From Clostridium sp. (lineage in GTDB: Bacteria; Bacillota; Clostridia; Lachnospirales; Lachnospiraceae), in assembly GCA_023664605.1 (NCBI GenBank), contig JAMPFF010000008.1:1-64000 (forward strand): DNA of 64,000 nt. The letters run 5' to 3'. Shown one piece after another: positions 32,857 through 41,832 of the stretch. The translations under genes were made by a program, and so were the position numbers. The first letter of the stretch is position 1, and every line of letters begins with the position of its first letter. The notes under the pieces are model-generated. The model saw only the letters and a program-made list of their open reading frames with translations, did not search any database and was not told where the DNA came from.

Positions 32857-33774
32857 TTAGCGGTCTTTTAGTTTCCGTTTTTTATTGATATATGCGGCAG
32901 CAGCTATCGCTATTATAGCATAACCGAGTAAGACTGCGCACTGTGTTGTCAGCGTTATTTCACTATCGTTCCAGAAAAGGGTGATGCCCATCTGTTTCTG
33001 AAAAATATCTGCCACACTGTCAGGCAGGCCCGCAAATGTCTCATCAATGGCGGCCTTGGTACAAACCTGACGCATCATGGAAGCTCCGTGCAAAACCGGC
33101 AGGCACATTAATACCTTTTGCAGATTTTCCCCTAACATGCCAAGAGATAAATAGATACCGCCGATAAATCCGACCAGCGTACCGATAATGGTAAGCATCC
33201 CGCTCCACGCGCTGTCGCTGTGGATAAACAAAGCCAGAAGATATCCCAGAGCCGAAAAGGTAAAGGCATTTAAAGCAATCATGCCGGTTAGGGTAAATAT
33301 ATCGGATGCCGTCAAAAGAGGGTATCCCTGTATCAGGAAATAAATCTCTCCGACCGCCAGCGTTAAAAGGCACATAAATGTACCGACAAGCCATGCAGAT
33401 AAGATATAGCCTAAAGAGAGTTTAATGCGTTTAACGGGGCTGACATAAAAGGCCACAATCCGGTGTCTGGTTTCATCCTGTACCATAGCTCCCAGTACGG
33501 TCAACGTTACGGTAACGGAGTTTACGACTAAAATACCGGCTAACGTCCAAAGCTGTATCAGGCAGGTAGCATTGCGCTCATCGACGGCGCTGTCTCTTCC
33601 CCCGAACTGCGCCAACACATCCAGCAAATCATCGCTGTTCATTTTCCCTAAAAAAATAACCATCAATCCAAGCACAATCAGCATGGATAACATGGAAAAA
33701 AATACGGCAGCTTTGTCTCTGATATAAATGAGGCAGTTTCTTTTCGTACAATAAAATATTTCGTTCATTTTCAC
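32857..33774 (-). CDS. ABC-2 type transporter permease
   Basis: A 305-residue membrane protein with six hydrophobic segments and an ABC-2 layout; a large extracytoplasmic loop follows the first segment (about 45-85). The protein begins MKMNEIFYCTKRNCLIYIRDK, the cytoplasmic amphipathic stretch typical of drug or lantibiotic exporters. It works with the ATPase encoded just upstream (10-base gap). Confidence 0.85.
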   Translation of the reverse strand: MKMNEIFYCTKRNCLIYIRDKAAVFFSMLSMLIVLGLMVIFLGKMNSDDLLDVLAQFGGRDSAVDERNATCLIQLWTLAGILVVNSVTVTLTVLGAMVQDETRHRIVAFYVSPVKRIKLSLGYILSAWLVGTFMCLLTLAVGEIYFLIQGYPLLTASDIFTLTGMIALNAFTFSALGYLLALFIHSDSAWSGMLTIIGTLVGFIGGIYLSLGMLGENLQKVLMCLPVLHGASMMRQVCTKAAIDETFAGLPDSVADIFQKQMGITLFWNDSEITLTTQCAVLLGYAIIAIAAAAYINKKRKLKDR

Positions 33775-33784
33775 AGCCCTCCCT

Positions 33785-34717
33785 TTATTGATTCTGTAAA
33801 GTTTTTCCGGTGACGTTCAAAAAGACGTCGTCCATCGTTCCTTGCAACATCTCAAAGCCCGACAGCAGATTTTGCGCCGCCTTTAGAATCTCCAATGCCT
33901 TCATGCTGTCTTTTACCGCAACGATAACCCGCTCGTTTGCTTCTTCGATATCTTCCTTTTGATATGCCATCTTTTCTAAAAGGGAAAACAGTTGCCTGCG
34001 AGACTCTTTGTTTGGAATCAGATGGAGTTTATCTTTGGCATAGTTTTCCTTTAATTCAAAGGGCGTTCCGTATTCTTTGATTTTTCCGCTGTCGATAATG
34101 GCGATATGGCTGGCGCAGGCGGCTTCCTCCATATAGTGCGTCGTCAGAAAAATTGTCGTGCCGTCCTCTTTTTGCAAAGCGTCCATGCTTTCCCAGACAA
34201 GTTTTCTGGTAGCGGGGTCTAGTCCCGTAGTCGGTTCGTCTAAGAACAGGACTTTCGGCGTATTGATAAGCGCCGCGGCGATTTCGCACCGCCTTTTTTG
34301 CCCGCCGGAAAGCTTTTCATAGCGCATATGGAGGATATCCTGTAAATGCAGTTTCTTTTCTATTTCCACAATCCGCTCTTTCAGGCGGTTTTTGCTAAAA
34401 CCGTATAACGAACCTCGCACAAGGAGGTTTTCCTTTACGCTTAGGCGTTCGTCCAGACAGTTATTCTGCCATACGACACCGATACTCTGGCGGATTTTTT
34501 CATCTTCTTTTCCGATACGATATCCGCAGATGGAAACTTCGCCCGCAGTTGCCGGAAACAGCGTGCATAACATATTGATGGTGGTTGATTTGCCCGCCCC
34601 GTTGATACCGAGAAAGCCGAAAGTTTCGCCCTGTTCGACATGAAAGCTTATGTCGTCTACTGCTTTGACTTCGCGGAAGTACTTTTTTAGGGCGGTTACG
34701 GTTATGATGTCGTTCAT
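33785..34717 (-). CDS. ABC transporter ATP-binding protein
   Basis: A 310-residue ATPase of the DrrA/CcmA type: Walker A GINGAGKST, Q-loop VVWQNN, signature LSGGQKRR, Walker B VLFLDEPTTGLD and H-loop TTHYMEEA, with a C-terminal extension of about 80 residues. First gene of the operon ATPase-permease-LytTR-DUF3021, probably exporting a peptide or antimicrobial. Confidence 0.92.
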   Translation of the reverse strand: MNDIITVTALKKYFREVKAVDDISFHVEQGETFGFLGINGAGKSTTINMLCTLFPATAGEVSICGYRIGKEDEKIRQSIGVVWQNNCLDERLSVKENLLVRGSLYGFSKNRLKERIVEIEKKLHLQDILHMRYEKLSGGQKRRCEIAAALINTPKVLFLDEPTTGLDPATRKLVWESMDALQKEDGTTIFLTTHYMEEAACASHIAIIDSGKIKEYGTPFELKENYAKDKLHLIPNKESRRQLFSLLEKMAYQKEDIEEANERVIVAVKDSMKALEILKAAQNLLSGFEMLQGTMDDVFLNVTGKTLQNQ

Positions 34718-34795
34718 ATGTTTGAGTCCTTTCTTTTTGTCGCGTTTTTATTAAGTGACATATCACCCGTGCTATACATTTTAAACGGTTCATGG

Positions 34796-34868
34796 GGTAA
34801 GTATAGCTTTTCATACCGAATAGAACAACGAATTTGCGGTAAGTTGCGTTTTTGGCAGGGTAAGCTGC
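34796..34868 (-). promoter_or_regulatory. 21-bp-phased direct repeats, LytTR operator candidate
   Basis: GGTAAGTTGC (34838) and GGTAAGCTGC (34859) are exactly 21 bp apart; GGTAAGTATA at 34796 is 42 bp from the first. Two direct repeats two helical turns apart is the known LytTR binding geometry. They lie 80-150 bases upstream of the ATPase start. Confidence 0.55.
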
Positions 34869-34929
34869 ATAAGCGGCGGTGTACGGGCAAAGGGAGATTA
34901 AAAAATTATTCATAGCATTACGGAAGCGT

Positions 34930-34957
34930 TTGTGGTAAGATAGCAGTATTACATAAT
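34930..34957 (+). promoter_or_regulatory. Promoter of tyrosine phosphatase gene
   Basis: TTGTGG, 16 bases, CATAAT. Confidence 0.4.
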
Positions 34958-35009
34958 AAATTTCCGTTTAAAAACGATAACTTCCCGATTTACAGGAGGA
35001 AGATGAACG

Positions 35010-35573
35010 ATGGCTTCTTTATTGAAATCAACAAGAAATACCCGCGCATTGCCTACGGGTACAATGCGTTACATTAGAAGTGATGTACCGTTGGATTTGA
35101 CAGATGACGAAATTCAATGGCTGATAGATAATAATATAACAACTCTTGTAGATTTAAGGTCAGATGAGGAAGCTTATAAACAGCCTTGTGGACTTGCAGA
35201 TAAAGCAGGTTTTCAATATTATCATTTACCGGTTACAGGCGGCGGAGATACGCCCAAATCACTTGAACACCTATATACTGTATATTCACAAATGATAGAT
35301 AAGCAAATGGAAAAAATTATTGACACAATCATGGCGGCAAAGTCAAATGTAATGTATTTTTGCAGTGCGGGTAAAGATAGGACTGGTGTGGTATCTGCTG
35401 TGCTTTTACGGAAATTAGGGTATTCTGATGAGGTTATTATTGAAGATTATATGAAATCAAAGGATAATTTGATGGATATGCTTACAGCGTATGTAAAAAA
35501 ACACCCTGAGGTTGATATTGAAATCATTATTCCGCATATTGAAAATATGAGTAGATTGTTGGAACAAATATAA
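35010..35573 (+). CDS. Tyrosine-protein phosphatase (IphP/Y_phosphatase3-like)
   Basis: A 187-residue cytoplasmic phosphatase with the Cx5R loop CSAGKDRTG (nucleophile C118, R124) and the upstream VDLRSDEEA motif that supplies the general acid region. It starts with STRNTRALPTGTMRYIRSD, the substrate-loop region of IphP enzymes. Base composition is more AT-rich than the preceding operon. It is followed after 27 bases by a histidine phosphatase gene. Confidence 0.88.
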   Translation: MASLLKSTRNTRALPTGTMRYIRSDVPLDLTDDEIQWLIDNNITTLVDLRSDEEAYKQPCGLADKAGFQYYHLPVTGGGDTPKSLEHLYTVYSQMIDKQMEKIIDTIMAAKSNVMYFCSAGKDRTGVVSAVLLRKLGYSDEVIIEDYMKSKDNLMDMLTAYVKKHPEVDIEIIIPHIENMSRLLEQI

Positions 35574-35600
35574 CCTCTTTTTTGCCATGGAGAATTAGAT

Positions 35601-36146
35601 ATGCAAGCAGTTATTATAAGACATGGAAAAGTGGATTTTCAATGGAAAAAATGGAGTACATCAAAACAATTCGACGAGGATTGCATAAGGTATGATGAAG
35701 CGCCGGTTTTTCCACTGTCATCTGATGGAACATGGACAGGCTATAAAAATATTTATATTAGCAGTTTACGGAGAAGCAGAGAAACCGCCAATCAGTTGTT
35801 TGGGGAAAAAAATTTTATTTCTACAAAGCTGATTGATGAAGTGCCATTGTGTGCAGGTATTACTTCAAGTAAGAAGCTGCCGTTAATATTTTGGAATGTT
35901 TTGGGGCGTCTGCAATGGTTTTTCAATATCCATTCACAAAAAGAATGTAGGAGAGATACCATTTATCGCGCAGGGCAGTTTATAGAAATGATAATAAAAA
36001 GCGAGACGGACTGCATTATTGTCACACACGGATTTTTTATGCACACACTCTTAAATCAAATGAAGAAAAAATCATTTCAAATCAGCCATACACAATTAAA
36101 TTATGCAAATGGTGAATATGTTATTGTCAATCAAAATCAAATATAG
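35601..36146 (+). CDS. Histidine phosphatase superfamily protein
   Basis: A 181-residue protein with the phosphohistidine motif VIIRHGK near residue 8, SSLRRSRETA, Glu in DEVPL and the second catalytic His in VTHGFFMHTL. These are the four catalytic-pocket elements of the phosphoglycerate mutase-like family. Substrate unknown. Encoded directly after the tyrosine phosphatase, so a shared process is likely. Confidence 0.82.
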   Translation: MQAVIIRHGKVDFQWKKWSTSKQFDEDCIRYDEAPVFPLSSDGTWTGYKNIYISSLRRSRETANQLFGEKNFISTKLIDEVPLCAGITSSKKLPLIFWNVLGRLQWFFNIHSQKECRRDTIYRAGQFIEMIIKSETDCIIVTHGFFMHTLLNQMKKKSFQISHTQLNYANGEYVIVNQNQI

Positions 36147-36243
36147 TAGCGTTAGGGTGCATAGAAAATAAAAATTCCGCCTTTTTTAAAGAATGGAAAT
36201 GGGCAGCGCGGACAGCGAAATATTTGCCGCCTATTCCGCCGTC

Positions 36244-37254
36244 CTATTTCCCCGTATTTGATTTCAGCATTTCTATTTTATCAAGAAGTTCTTTGATAGT
36301 TTTCTTATCTTTCGCAATAATCTTCTCCTTTTCTGCAATAATCTTCTTATCTTCAGCAATGATTATATCCTTTTCACTGATAATATTCTCATTTTTTGCA
36401 ATAATCTTCTCTTTTTCCGCAAGCATCTCCTTATCTTCGGCAAGTTTTTTGTCTTTTTCCGCGATAGTTTTCTTATTCTCCTCAACTTCCCTCTCATACG
36501 CCCGCAAGTCCAGATAATACTCTTCACGGTCGCGGCAGCGTTTCAGTATCTGCTCTTCGGCGCTTAACTGAAAAATAGCCTTAGACGCTTCGTTAATGTA
36601 TTGGTCTTTCGCTGCTAACATTTTGATTTCCTCCCATGTTGTGGCTTTAAAAAGCTTTGCCCAGTAATCGATATGATATTCTTTGTCCTCATCGGTGGCA
36701 AGTTCTATATGAGTTAAGTCTACCACACTTAAGGTCAGCTTGTCACTATAAACATGATGATTTTTTACGTTAAGAAGTTTATAAGTAGCATAAAATTCAG
36801 GACAATCTTTGAATAAGGTATAATCCAGAAAGCCAATATGTATGACGGGTTTGACTTCCGTATAATCCTGCCCATGATTAAGCATATCAAAAGAGCGGCA
36901 GAGATAGCTGACGGAGCGGTTGGACCAGATAAGCCTGCCCGTTACCTGCATTTCAAGATTAATACGGGAGCGGTTGTTTAATTTAACGTTAATGTCCAGA
37001 CGGAATTCCTTGTTTTTAATGGATTCTCCTAAGATAACGGGATTTGTGATTTCCACGGATATGATATCTTCTTCCCGAAGATGCAGAAGCGAACGGATAA
37101 GACCGCGTAAAGCCTTGTTGTTTGTCTGGAAAACCGCCCGAAACATGTAGTCGTTAGTCATGCCGTAGGGAATAGTTCCGTGGGCGTTTTTAAGTAAATC
37201 GTTTGGATTGGAAAGCAGGGTTACATTTTTAAGATTTGTTGTTTTTTGATTCAT
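36244..37254 (-). CDS. PD-(D/E)XK nuclease family transposase-like protein with coiled-coil tail
   Basis: A 336-residue protein. Residues 20-230 form the PF12784-type domain: PYGMTNDYMFRAVF, FRLDINVKLNNRSRINLEMQV (Asp and E-x-Q catalytic positions) and HIGFLDYTLF. Residues 245-330 are a tandem heptad array of IIAEKEK/IIAKDKK units forming a long coiled coil. The AAAGGAG site supports ATG 37254. It is the paralogue of the gene cut at base 1. Such proteins are widespread multi-copy genes in Clostridia of uncertain function, perhaps mobile-element derived. Confidence 0.8.
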   Translation of the reverse strand: MNQKTTNLKNVTLLSNPNDLLKNAHGTIPYGMTNDYMFRAVFQTNNKALRGLIRSLLHLREEDIISVEITNPVILGESIKNKEFRLDINVKLNNRSRINLEMQVTGRLIWSNRSVSYLCRSFDMLNHGQDYTEVKPVIHIGFLDYTLFKDCPEFYATYKLLNVKNHHVYSDKLTLSVVDLTHIELATDEDKEYHIDYWAKLFKATTWEEIKMLAAKDQYINEASKAIFQLSAEEQILKRCRDREEYYLDLRAYEREVEENKKTIAEKDKKLAEDKEMLAEKEKIIAKNENIISEKDIIIAEDKKIIAEKEKIIAKDKKTIKELLDKIEMLKSNTGK

Positions 37255-37492
37255 AGACATGTCTCCTTTGTGGTGTAAGATAACAGAAAGCGCATAAGCT
37301 GCTTTCCGTAGAATGAATTGAATTGGTCGAATGACCGAACATGAATTATTTATATCACATTTAAAAGGAAAAAGCAATGATTTCTTTTGTAAAATTTTTC
37401 TTACGTGTATAAAAAAGCGCAATCCCGGCGGCTTGCGCTTAAGTTCTCACTACGATTACAGCAATTTCCTATTTACATAAACAATGGGGAAA
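37132..37492. repeat. Direct repeat, copy 2 (gene start plus leader)
   Basis: Same-strand copy of 1-396 covering the gene start and its leader; similarity ends at the shared 'atggggaaa'. Confidence 0.85.
37408..37440 (-). terminator. Leader terminator-like hairpin, second copy
   Basis: AAGCGCAA (37415-37422) pairs with TTGCGCTT (37433-37440), with a T run on the minus strand. It lies between divergent genes, so there is no upstream minus-strand gene to terminate. Confidence 0.6.
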
Positions 37493-37510
37493 GTCAAAAG
37501 CGAAATAGAG

Positions 37511-37540
37511 TTGCACTGCGTGTTTGCGGTATGGTAAAAT
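37511..37540 (+). promoter_or_regulatory. Promoter of HAD gene
   Basis: TTGCAC, 18 bases, TAAAAT. Confidence 0.6.
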
Positions 37541-37587
37541 AATAGTATTGGGTAAATCTGCAATTCTTATTGATGGCGGTGTATCAT

Positions 37588-38244
37588 ATGTTAAAAGCAA
37601 TTATTTTTGATTTTGATTATACATTGGGGGATTCTACAAATGGCATTGCATTAAGTATCCATTATGCTTTGGGAGAATTAGGCTATGCAGCCCCGAATAT
37701 TGCAGATATCAAAAAGACAATAGGCTTATCTTTAAAAGAGACATATTTTAAATTAACATCAAATAATAGTTCGGATGAGGCAGAGCAATTTATTAAACTG
37801 TTTAGGGAAAAAGCCGATAGCGTGATGGTTGCTAATACCGAACTTTATGCAGGAGTAAAAGATGTTTTGCAAAAGCTGAAGGCTAAAGGATATAAGACAG
37901 CTATTGTTACAACAAAATTTCATTATAGAATTGAACAGATATTAAACAAATTTGATGCAAATGAGTTGATTGATATGATTGTGGGAGCCGAGGATGTAAA
38001 AATAGAGAAACCCAACCCGGAAGGATTGCTCCGGGCTATCGCACATTTGGATGCAATGAATGAAGAGGCGCTTTATGTTGGAGACAGTTTGGTTGATGCT
38101 AAGACAGCCGAAAATGCAAAAGTTGAATTTGCCGCTGTACTAACGGGAACGACCACAAGGGAAGATTTTAGAAGTTATCACAGTGCGTATATAGGTGAAA
38201 ACATATCAGATGTTTATAAATACATATTAACTTTGTCGCCATAA
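37588..38244 (+). CDS. HAD-family phosphatase
   Basis: A 218-residue hydrolase: motif I DFDYTLGDST, Ser/Thr motif AIVTTKF, Lys motif KIEKPNP and motif IV YVGDSLVDAKTA. Related to phosphoglycolate phosphatases but AT-richer than, and distinct from, the HAD gene at 2944. ATG 37588 starts the conserved LKAIIFDFD; the frame is open a few codons further up. Substrate unknown. Confidence 0.85.
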   Translation: MLKAIIFDFDYTLGDSTNGIALSIHYALGELGYAAPNIADIKKTIGLSLKETYFKLTSNNSSDEAEQFIKLFREKADSVMVANTELYAGVKDVLQKLKAKGYKTAIVTTKFHYRIEQILNKFDANELIDMIVGAEDVKIEKPNPEGLLRAIAHLDAMNEEALYVGDSLVDAKTAENAKVEFAAVLTGTTTREDFRSYHSAYIGENISDVYKYILTLSP

Positions 38245-38328
38245 AATCCTATTTGTATAGGAGATACACTAAACATCTGAGAGAGCAGATAACAGAGTCA
38301 AACTAAGCGGCGCAAATTGGGGATATAA

Positions 38329-38412
38329 ATGGAGAAATTAAAACAGTTAGCAGAGGGGATGAATCACAGATTTCCAAAGGGCAATGAGAAAGCGGGTATT
38401 CCCCCTTCTTAA
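38329..38412 (+). pseudogene. Remnant of MazG-like pyrophosphohydrolase gene (tentative)
   Basis: A 27-codon frame beginning MEKLKQLAEGMNHRFPKGNE resembles the first residues of MazG-like nucleotide pyrophosphohydrolases (which continue with a P-F-x-x-x-T-R-L-L-E-E-x-G-E stretch) but ends after KAGIPPS. No continuation is visible in the following 150 bases. It sits in a 342-bp gap. Confidence 0.4.
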
Positions 38413-38450
38413 ATCAAATAAAGATTAACGATATGGCAGAGATTATCTTA

Positions 38451-38474
38451 ACAGACAATCGGCTGTCTTTTTTA
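38451..38474 (+). terminator. Short terminator
   Basis: AGACA/TGTCT stem followed by a run of Ts. Confidence 0.5.
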
Positions 38475-38509
38475 TTTTTGGTAGCGACCAACGCATCATA
38501 GAAATTTTA

Positions 38510-38538
38510 TTGTAAATGCGAGCGGTCTTTTGTATAAT
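38510..38538 (+). promoter_or_regulatory. Promoter of secreted unknown
   Basis: TTGTAA, 17 bases, TATAAT. Confidence 0.7.
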
Positions 38539-38586
38539 AAAAAAACGGTTAAAGCTGTGGAGGCGATATAGTAGGAGAATAACTTA

Positions 38587-39375
38587 ATGGAACAAATGAA
38601 ATACTTTGTAACTATTATTATGATAATTTGCTATGGACTACCAACGATAATGCCTCAGACCGATGCGAATAAGTTTATATATCAAAAGGATATTACGGAA
38701 TCTGTATATCAATCAGAGCGCGATGCCATAGATAATAAATGGCAGGACTGTGATTTGGAAGTGGAAGAATGGCCCGATTATGATTTTTTTATAAATGCTC
38801 AACAGAAACACTATAATCTTTCACTTGAAAATGCAGTAGCTTTTGTGGTCAAAGATTATATGAATGGAAAGGAAAAAGAGTTGTGGGAGTTAAAGCAGAT
38901 ATATCATTATAGAGACGATATTTATCAAGCTTATACGGAATCGGACATGGGAAATGAGTTGTATATACTTTTTAAAACAAATACTCCAGATACATTATCC
39001 AGGTATGTGATTGTGGCGGATATTCGCAAAGACAATGTTGCAGACATTCTTTTATATGGGGAATATTCTTATAATTCTATGCTGGAATGGTACTCCTATC
39101 AAGACTGGTTCGATGGAAAGATTAGTACAGAACAACTTCCATTTGACGTTACTAATGAAATATATGATTCAATATATAATGGGGAAGTCCGTTTAGCTAT
39201 ATATGATTATGTTGATATGGCGGATAAGGATACAAGGATTCATTGGGAATTAGATGGCAATTCCATGTATGTCGGGGAAAATGGATATATCGTATGTGTT
39301 AATTGTAGCAATGGAGTTCAAAATATAATTTTATTTGTGGATGTATGGAATAAAACATATGCAGTATTGACGTAA
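38587..39375 (+). CDS. Hypothetical exported protein
   Basis: A 262-residue protein not recognised. Residues 1-22 (MEQMKYFVTIIMIICYGLPT) form a signal peptide or anchor; the rest is acidic, rich in Asp, Tyr and Trp, with no obvious catalytic motif. AGGAG ribosome site and its own promoter are present. AT-rich like its neighbours, suggesting an accessory gene. Confidence 0.65.
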   Translation: MEQMKYFVTIIMIICYGLPTIMPQTDANKFIYQKDITESVYQSERDAIDNKWQDCDLEVEEWPDYDFFINAQQKHYNLSLENAVAFVVKDYMNGKEKELWELKQIYHYRDDIYQAYTESDMGNELYILFKTNTPDTLSRYVIVADIRKDNVADILLYGEYSYNSMLEWYSYQDWFDGKISTEQLPFDVTNEIYDSIYNGEVRLAIYDYVDMADKDTRIHWELDGNSMYVGENGYIVCVNCSNGVQNIILFVDVWNKTYAVLT

Positions 39376-39419
39376 TAAAAATCAAATATGGTATTCAAAC
39401 ATTCATATCACAAAAATCA

Positions 39420-39505
39420 TTGACAAAATAACCGGATGCGCATAAAATAATAAACATGTTAATATTTAATATGTTAATAATTAATAGATTAATTATCAGA
39501 TAATT
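39420..39505 (+). promoter_or_regulatory. marR operon promoter and operator
   Basis: TTGACA, 17 bases, TAAAAT. Immediately downstream, AACAT...ATGTT and repeated TTAATA units (about 39453-39500) form imperfect palindromes, a likely MarR operator. Confidence 0.75.
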
Positions 39506-39524
39506 GCAAAGTGCAAATCTTTGG

Positions 39525-39617
39525 GGCAGCGGCATGAACGAGAGTGTGCGGACAAAGGAACCATTCATGTCACTGCCTACACAGGTTTCAAAAAGCGGTT
39601 GATAAACCACTACCGCT
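39525..39617 (+). ncRNA. Structured leader RNA of the marR-ABC operon
   Basis: The transcript leader of about 180 nt contains a long stem: GGCAG plus GCATGAA (39525-39538) pairs with TTCATGT plus CTGCC (39564-39577) around one 2x2 internal loop, with the purine-rich sequence GCGGACAAAGGAACC inside. A second hairpin AGCGG/CCGCT (39594-39617) follows. I could not assign it to a known riboswitch. Confidence 0.45.
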
Positions 39618-39637
39618 GACTTTATTCGGAAAGAGGG

Positions 39638-40102
39638 ATGAATGTGACGGAATTATACAGAACGACAGCCGAAATATTCCGCAAGACGGACGGCAGGCTT
39701 CGTCGCTGCATTGAAAAGGAATTAAAAAGTCTGGACGAGGAAGTCTATCGCAGCCAGCACAGACTTTTGATGATGTTGGGGAAAAATCCGAACTGCTCGC
39801 AGAATGAACTGGCGTCGGCGCTCGGTATTTCTCCGGCGGCGGTTGCCGTTTCTTTAGGAAAGTTGGAAAAGGGAGGCTATATCAGGCGGGAGACGAATTT
39901 AGACGACCACCGCAGCAATCAGGTCGCCATTACGGAAAAAGGAAACCAAATCATATGCAAGAGTATTAAAATCTTCGACAAGGTGGAATGCGCCATGTTC
40001 GACGGATTTACAAAAGAGGAGCTGGAAAACTTTCATGAATTGATGAAAAAAGCATACGGAAATCTTGATAAAATGCTGCAAAATAAAGGAGGAGCACAAT
40101 GA
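39638..40102 (+). CDS. MarR-family transcriptional regulator
   Basis: A 154-residue winged-helix regulator: LLMMLGKNPNCSQNELASALGISPAAVAVSLGKLEKGGYIRRETNLDDHRSNQVAITEKG contains the recognition helix and the D-x-R-S/N wing motif of MarR. It probably represses its own operon through the palindromes downstream of its promoter. It overlaps the first ABC gene by four bases, and export substrates are the likely inducers. Confidence 0.92.
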   Translation: MNVTELYRTTAEIFRKTDGRLRRCIEKELKSLDEEVYRSQHRLLMMLGKNPNCSQNELASALGISPAAVAVSLGKLEKGGYIRRETNLDDHRSNQVAITEKGNQIICKSIKIFDKVECAMFDGFTKEELENFHELMKKAYGNLDKMLQNKGGAQ

Positions 40103-41832
40103 AACGATACGGAAAATATGTAAAACCATATTTGTCGGCATTTATTTTAGGACCCCTTATGATGATAGTGGAGGTCGTGGGAGAAGTCATGCTGCCAGCC
40201 ATGATGGCGGATATCATTAATATCGGGGCGGCGAATCATGACATTCCCTATATTATCGGCAAGGGCGTTATGATGGTCGGCATGGCGTTTGTTATGATGG
40301 CGGGAGGCATTGGCGGCGCGTATTTTGCGGCAAAAGCGGCAATGCACTTTGGCAGGGATTTAAGAAAGGATTTATTCCGAAAAGTACAGAAATTTTCATT
40401 TGCTAATATTGACAGTTTCAGCACCGGTTCTTTAGTAACGAGGCTGACCAATGATATCACGCAGTTACAGAATGTGATTATGATGGGGCTTAGGATGATG
40501 TTGCGCGCGCCCGGTATGTTAATCGGAGCAGTCATTATGGCGTTTATGATGAATGCGTCTCTTGCGGTGGTTATTTTGATTGTAGTGCCGCTTCTGGCGG
40601 CGGCTATCGGCACGATTATCAGAATTGCATTTCCGCGTTTTGAAATCATGCAGAAAAAACTCGACCGCTTAAACTCCAACATACAGGAGACCTTAACGAA
40701 TGTCAGAGTTATTAAGTCCTTTGTGCGCGGGGAGTATGAGGAGGAGCGTTTTTCTAATTCTAATGAGGAATTAAAAAATGCGGGTCTGGATGCCTTTAAG
40801 GTCGTTATCATTCAGATGCCGATTATGACCTTTGCCATGAATGCGACGGTAATCGCGGTCGTCTGGTTTGGCGGCAATCAGATTTTGGGCGGCGCGATGC
40901 AGGTCGGCGATTTGACGGCTTTTACCACCTATGTGACACAGATTTTGATGTCGCTTATGATGCTTGCCATGGTGCTTTTACAAAGTTCAAGGGCGGTGGC
41001 GTCCTCCAAGCGAATCGGTGAAGTGCTGGATACGGATATCGACTTGACGGACGATAACGCGGCGCAGAAAGATAAAAAGGTGGAAAAAGGAAAAATAGAA
41101 TTTAAGCACGTTTCTTTCCGTTATTATAAAAATAGCCAGGAAAAAGTGCTGGATGATATCGACTTTACGATAGAGCCGGGACAGACGGTAGGCATTATCG
41201 GCTCTACGGGTTCAGGAAAAACGACCTTGGTGCAGATGATTCCGCGCCTCTATGATACGGACGAGGGAGAAGTGCTGGTAGACGGCGTCAATGTCAAAGA
41301 CTATTCGCTTAACAATCTGCGAAACGGAGTCAGCATGGTATTACAGAAAAACATACTTTTTTCCGGTACGATTCTGGAGAATTTACAGTGGGGGGATGAA
41401 CACGCCGCAGACGCCGAAATCCGCGAGGCTGCGGACGCCGCGCAGGCGGATGGATTTATCAACGCATTTCCGGACGGGTACGAAACGGAGCTTGGACAGG
41501 GAGGCGTCAACGTGTCCGGCGGGCAGAAACAGCGTCTTTGTATTGCTAGAGCCTTACTGAAAAAACCGAAAATATTGATTCTCGACGACAGCACGAGCGC
41601 GGTAGATACCGCGACGGAGGCGAAAATCAGAGAGTGTTTCCATACGACCCTGCAGGATACGACCAAGTTAATTATTGCGCAGCGTATCAGTTCCGTTATG
41701 GACGCAGATCTGATTCTGGTAATGGAAGAGGGAAAAATTACGGGAATGGGGAGACACGACGAACTGTTGGCTTCTTGTCACGCATATCAGGAAATCTATG
41801 ATTCCCAGATGGACAGGGAGGTGAGCGCGTAA
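40099..41832 (+). CDS. ABC exporter half-transporter, degenerate-site subunit
   Basis: A 577-residue half-transporter with six membrane segments and an ATPase: Walker A GSTGSGKTT, signature VSGGQ, Walker B ILILDDSTSAVD (Asp in place of the catalytic Glu) and Q in the H-loop position (IIAQRIS instead of IAHR). Two altered catalytic residues mark it as the non-hydrolysing partner. It overlaps marR (ATGA) and the next gene by one base. Confidence 0.92.
   Translation: MKRYGKYVKPYLSAFILGPLMMIVEVVGEVMLPAMMADIINIGAANHDIPYIIGKGVMMVGMAFVMMAGGIGGAYFAAKAAMHFGRDLRKDLFRKVQKFSFANIDSFSTGSLVTRLTNDITQLQNVIMMGLRMMLRAPGMLIGAVIMAFMMNASLAVVILIVVPLLAAAIGTIIRIAFPRFEIMQKKLDRLNSNIQETLTNVRVIKSFVRGEYEEERFSNSNEELKNAGLDAFKVVIIQMPIMTFAMNATVIAVVWFGGNQILGGAMQVGDLTAFTTYVTQILMSLMMLAMVLLQSSRAVASSKRIGEVLDTDIDLTDDNAAQKDKKVEKGKIEFKHVSFRYYKNSQEKVLDDIDFTIEPGQTVGIIGSTGSGKTTLVQMIPRLYDTDEGEVLVDGVNVKDYSLNNLRNGVSMVLQKNILFSGTILENLQWGDEHAADAEIREAADAAQADGFINAFPDGYETELGQGGVNVSGGQKQRLCIARALLKKPKILILDDSTSAVDTATEAKIRECFHTTLQDTTKLIIAQRISSVMDADLILVMEEGKITGMGRHDELLASCHAYQEIYDSQMDREVSA

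Noticed and set aside
34718-34915. 65-codon plus-strand frame antisense to the ABC operon control region
   Set aside because: It spans the LytTR repeats, has no ribosome site and no protein-like pattern.
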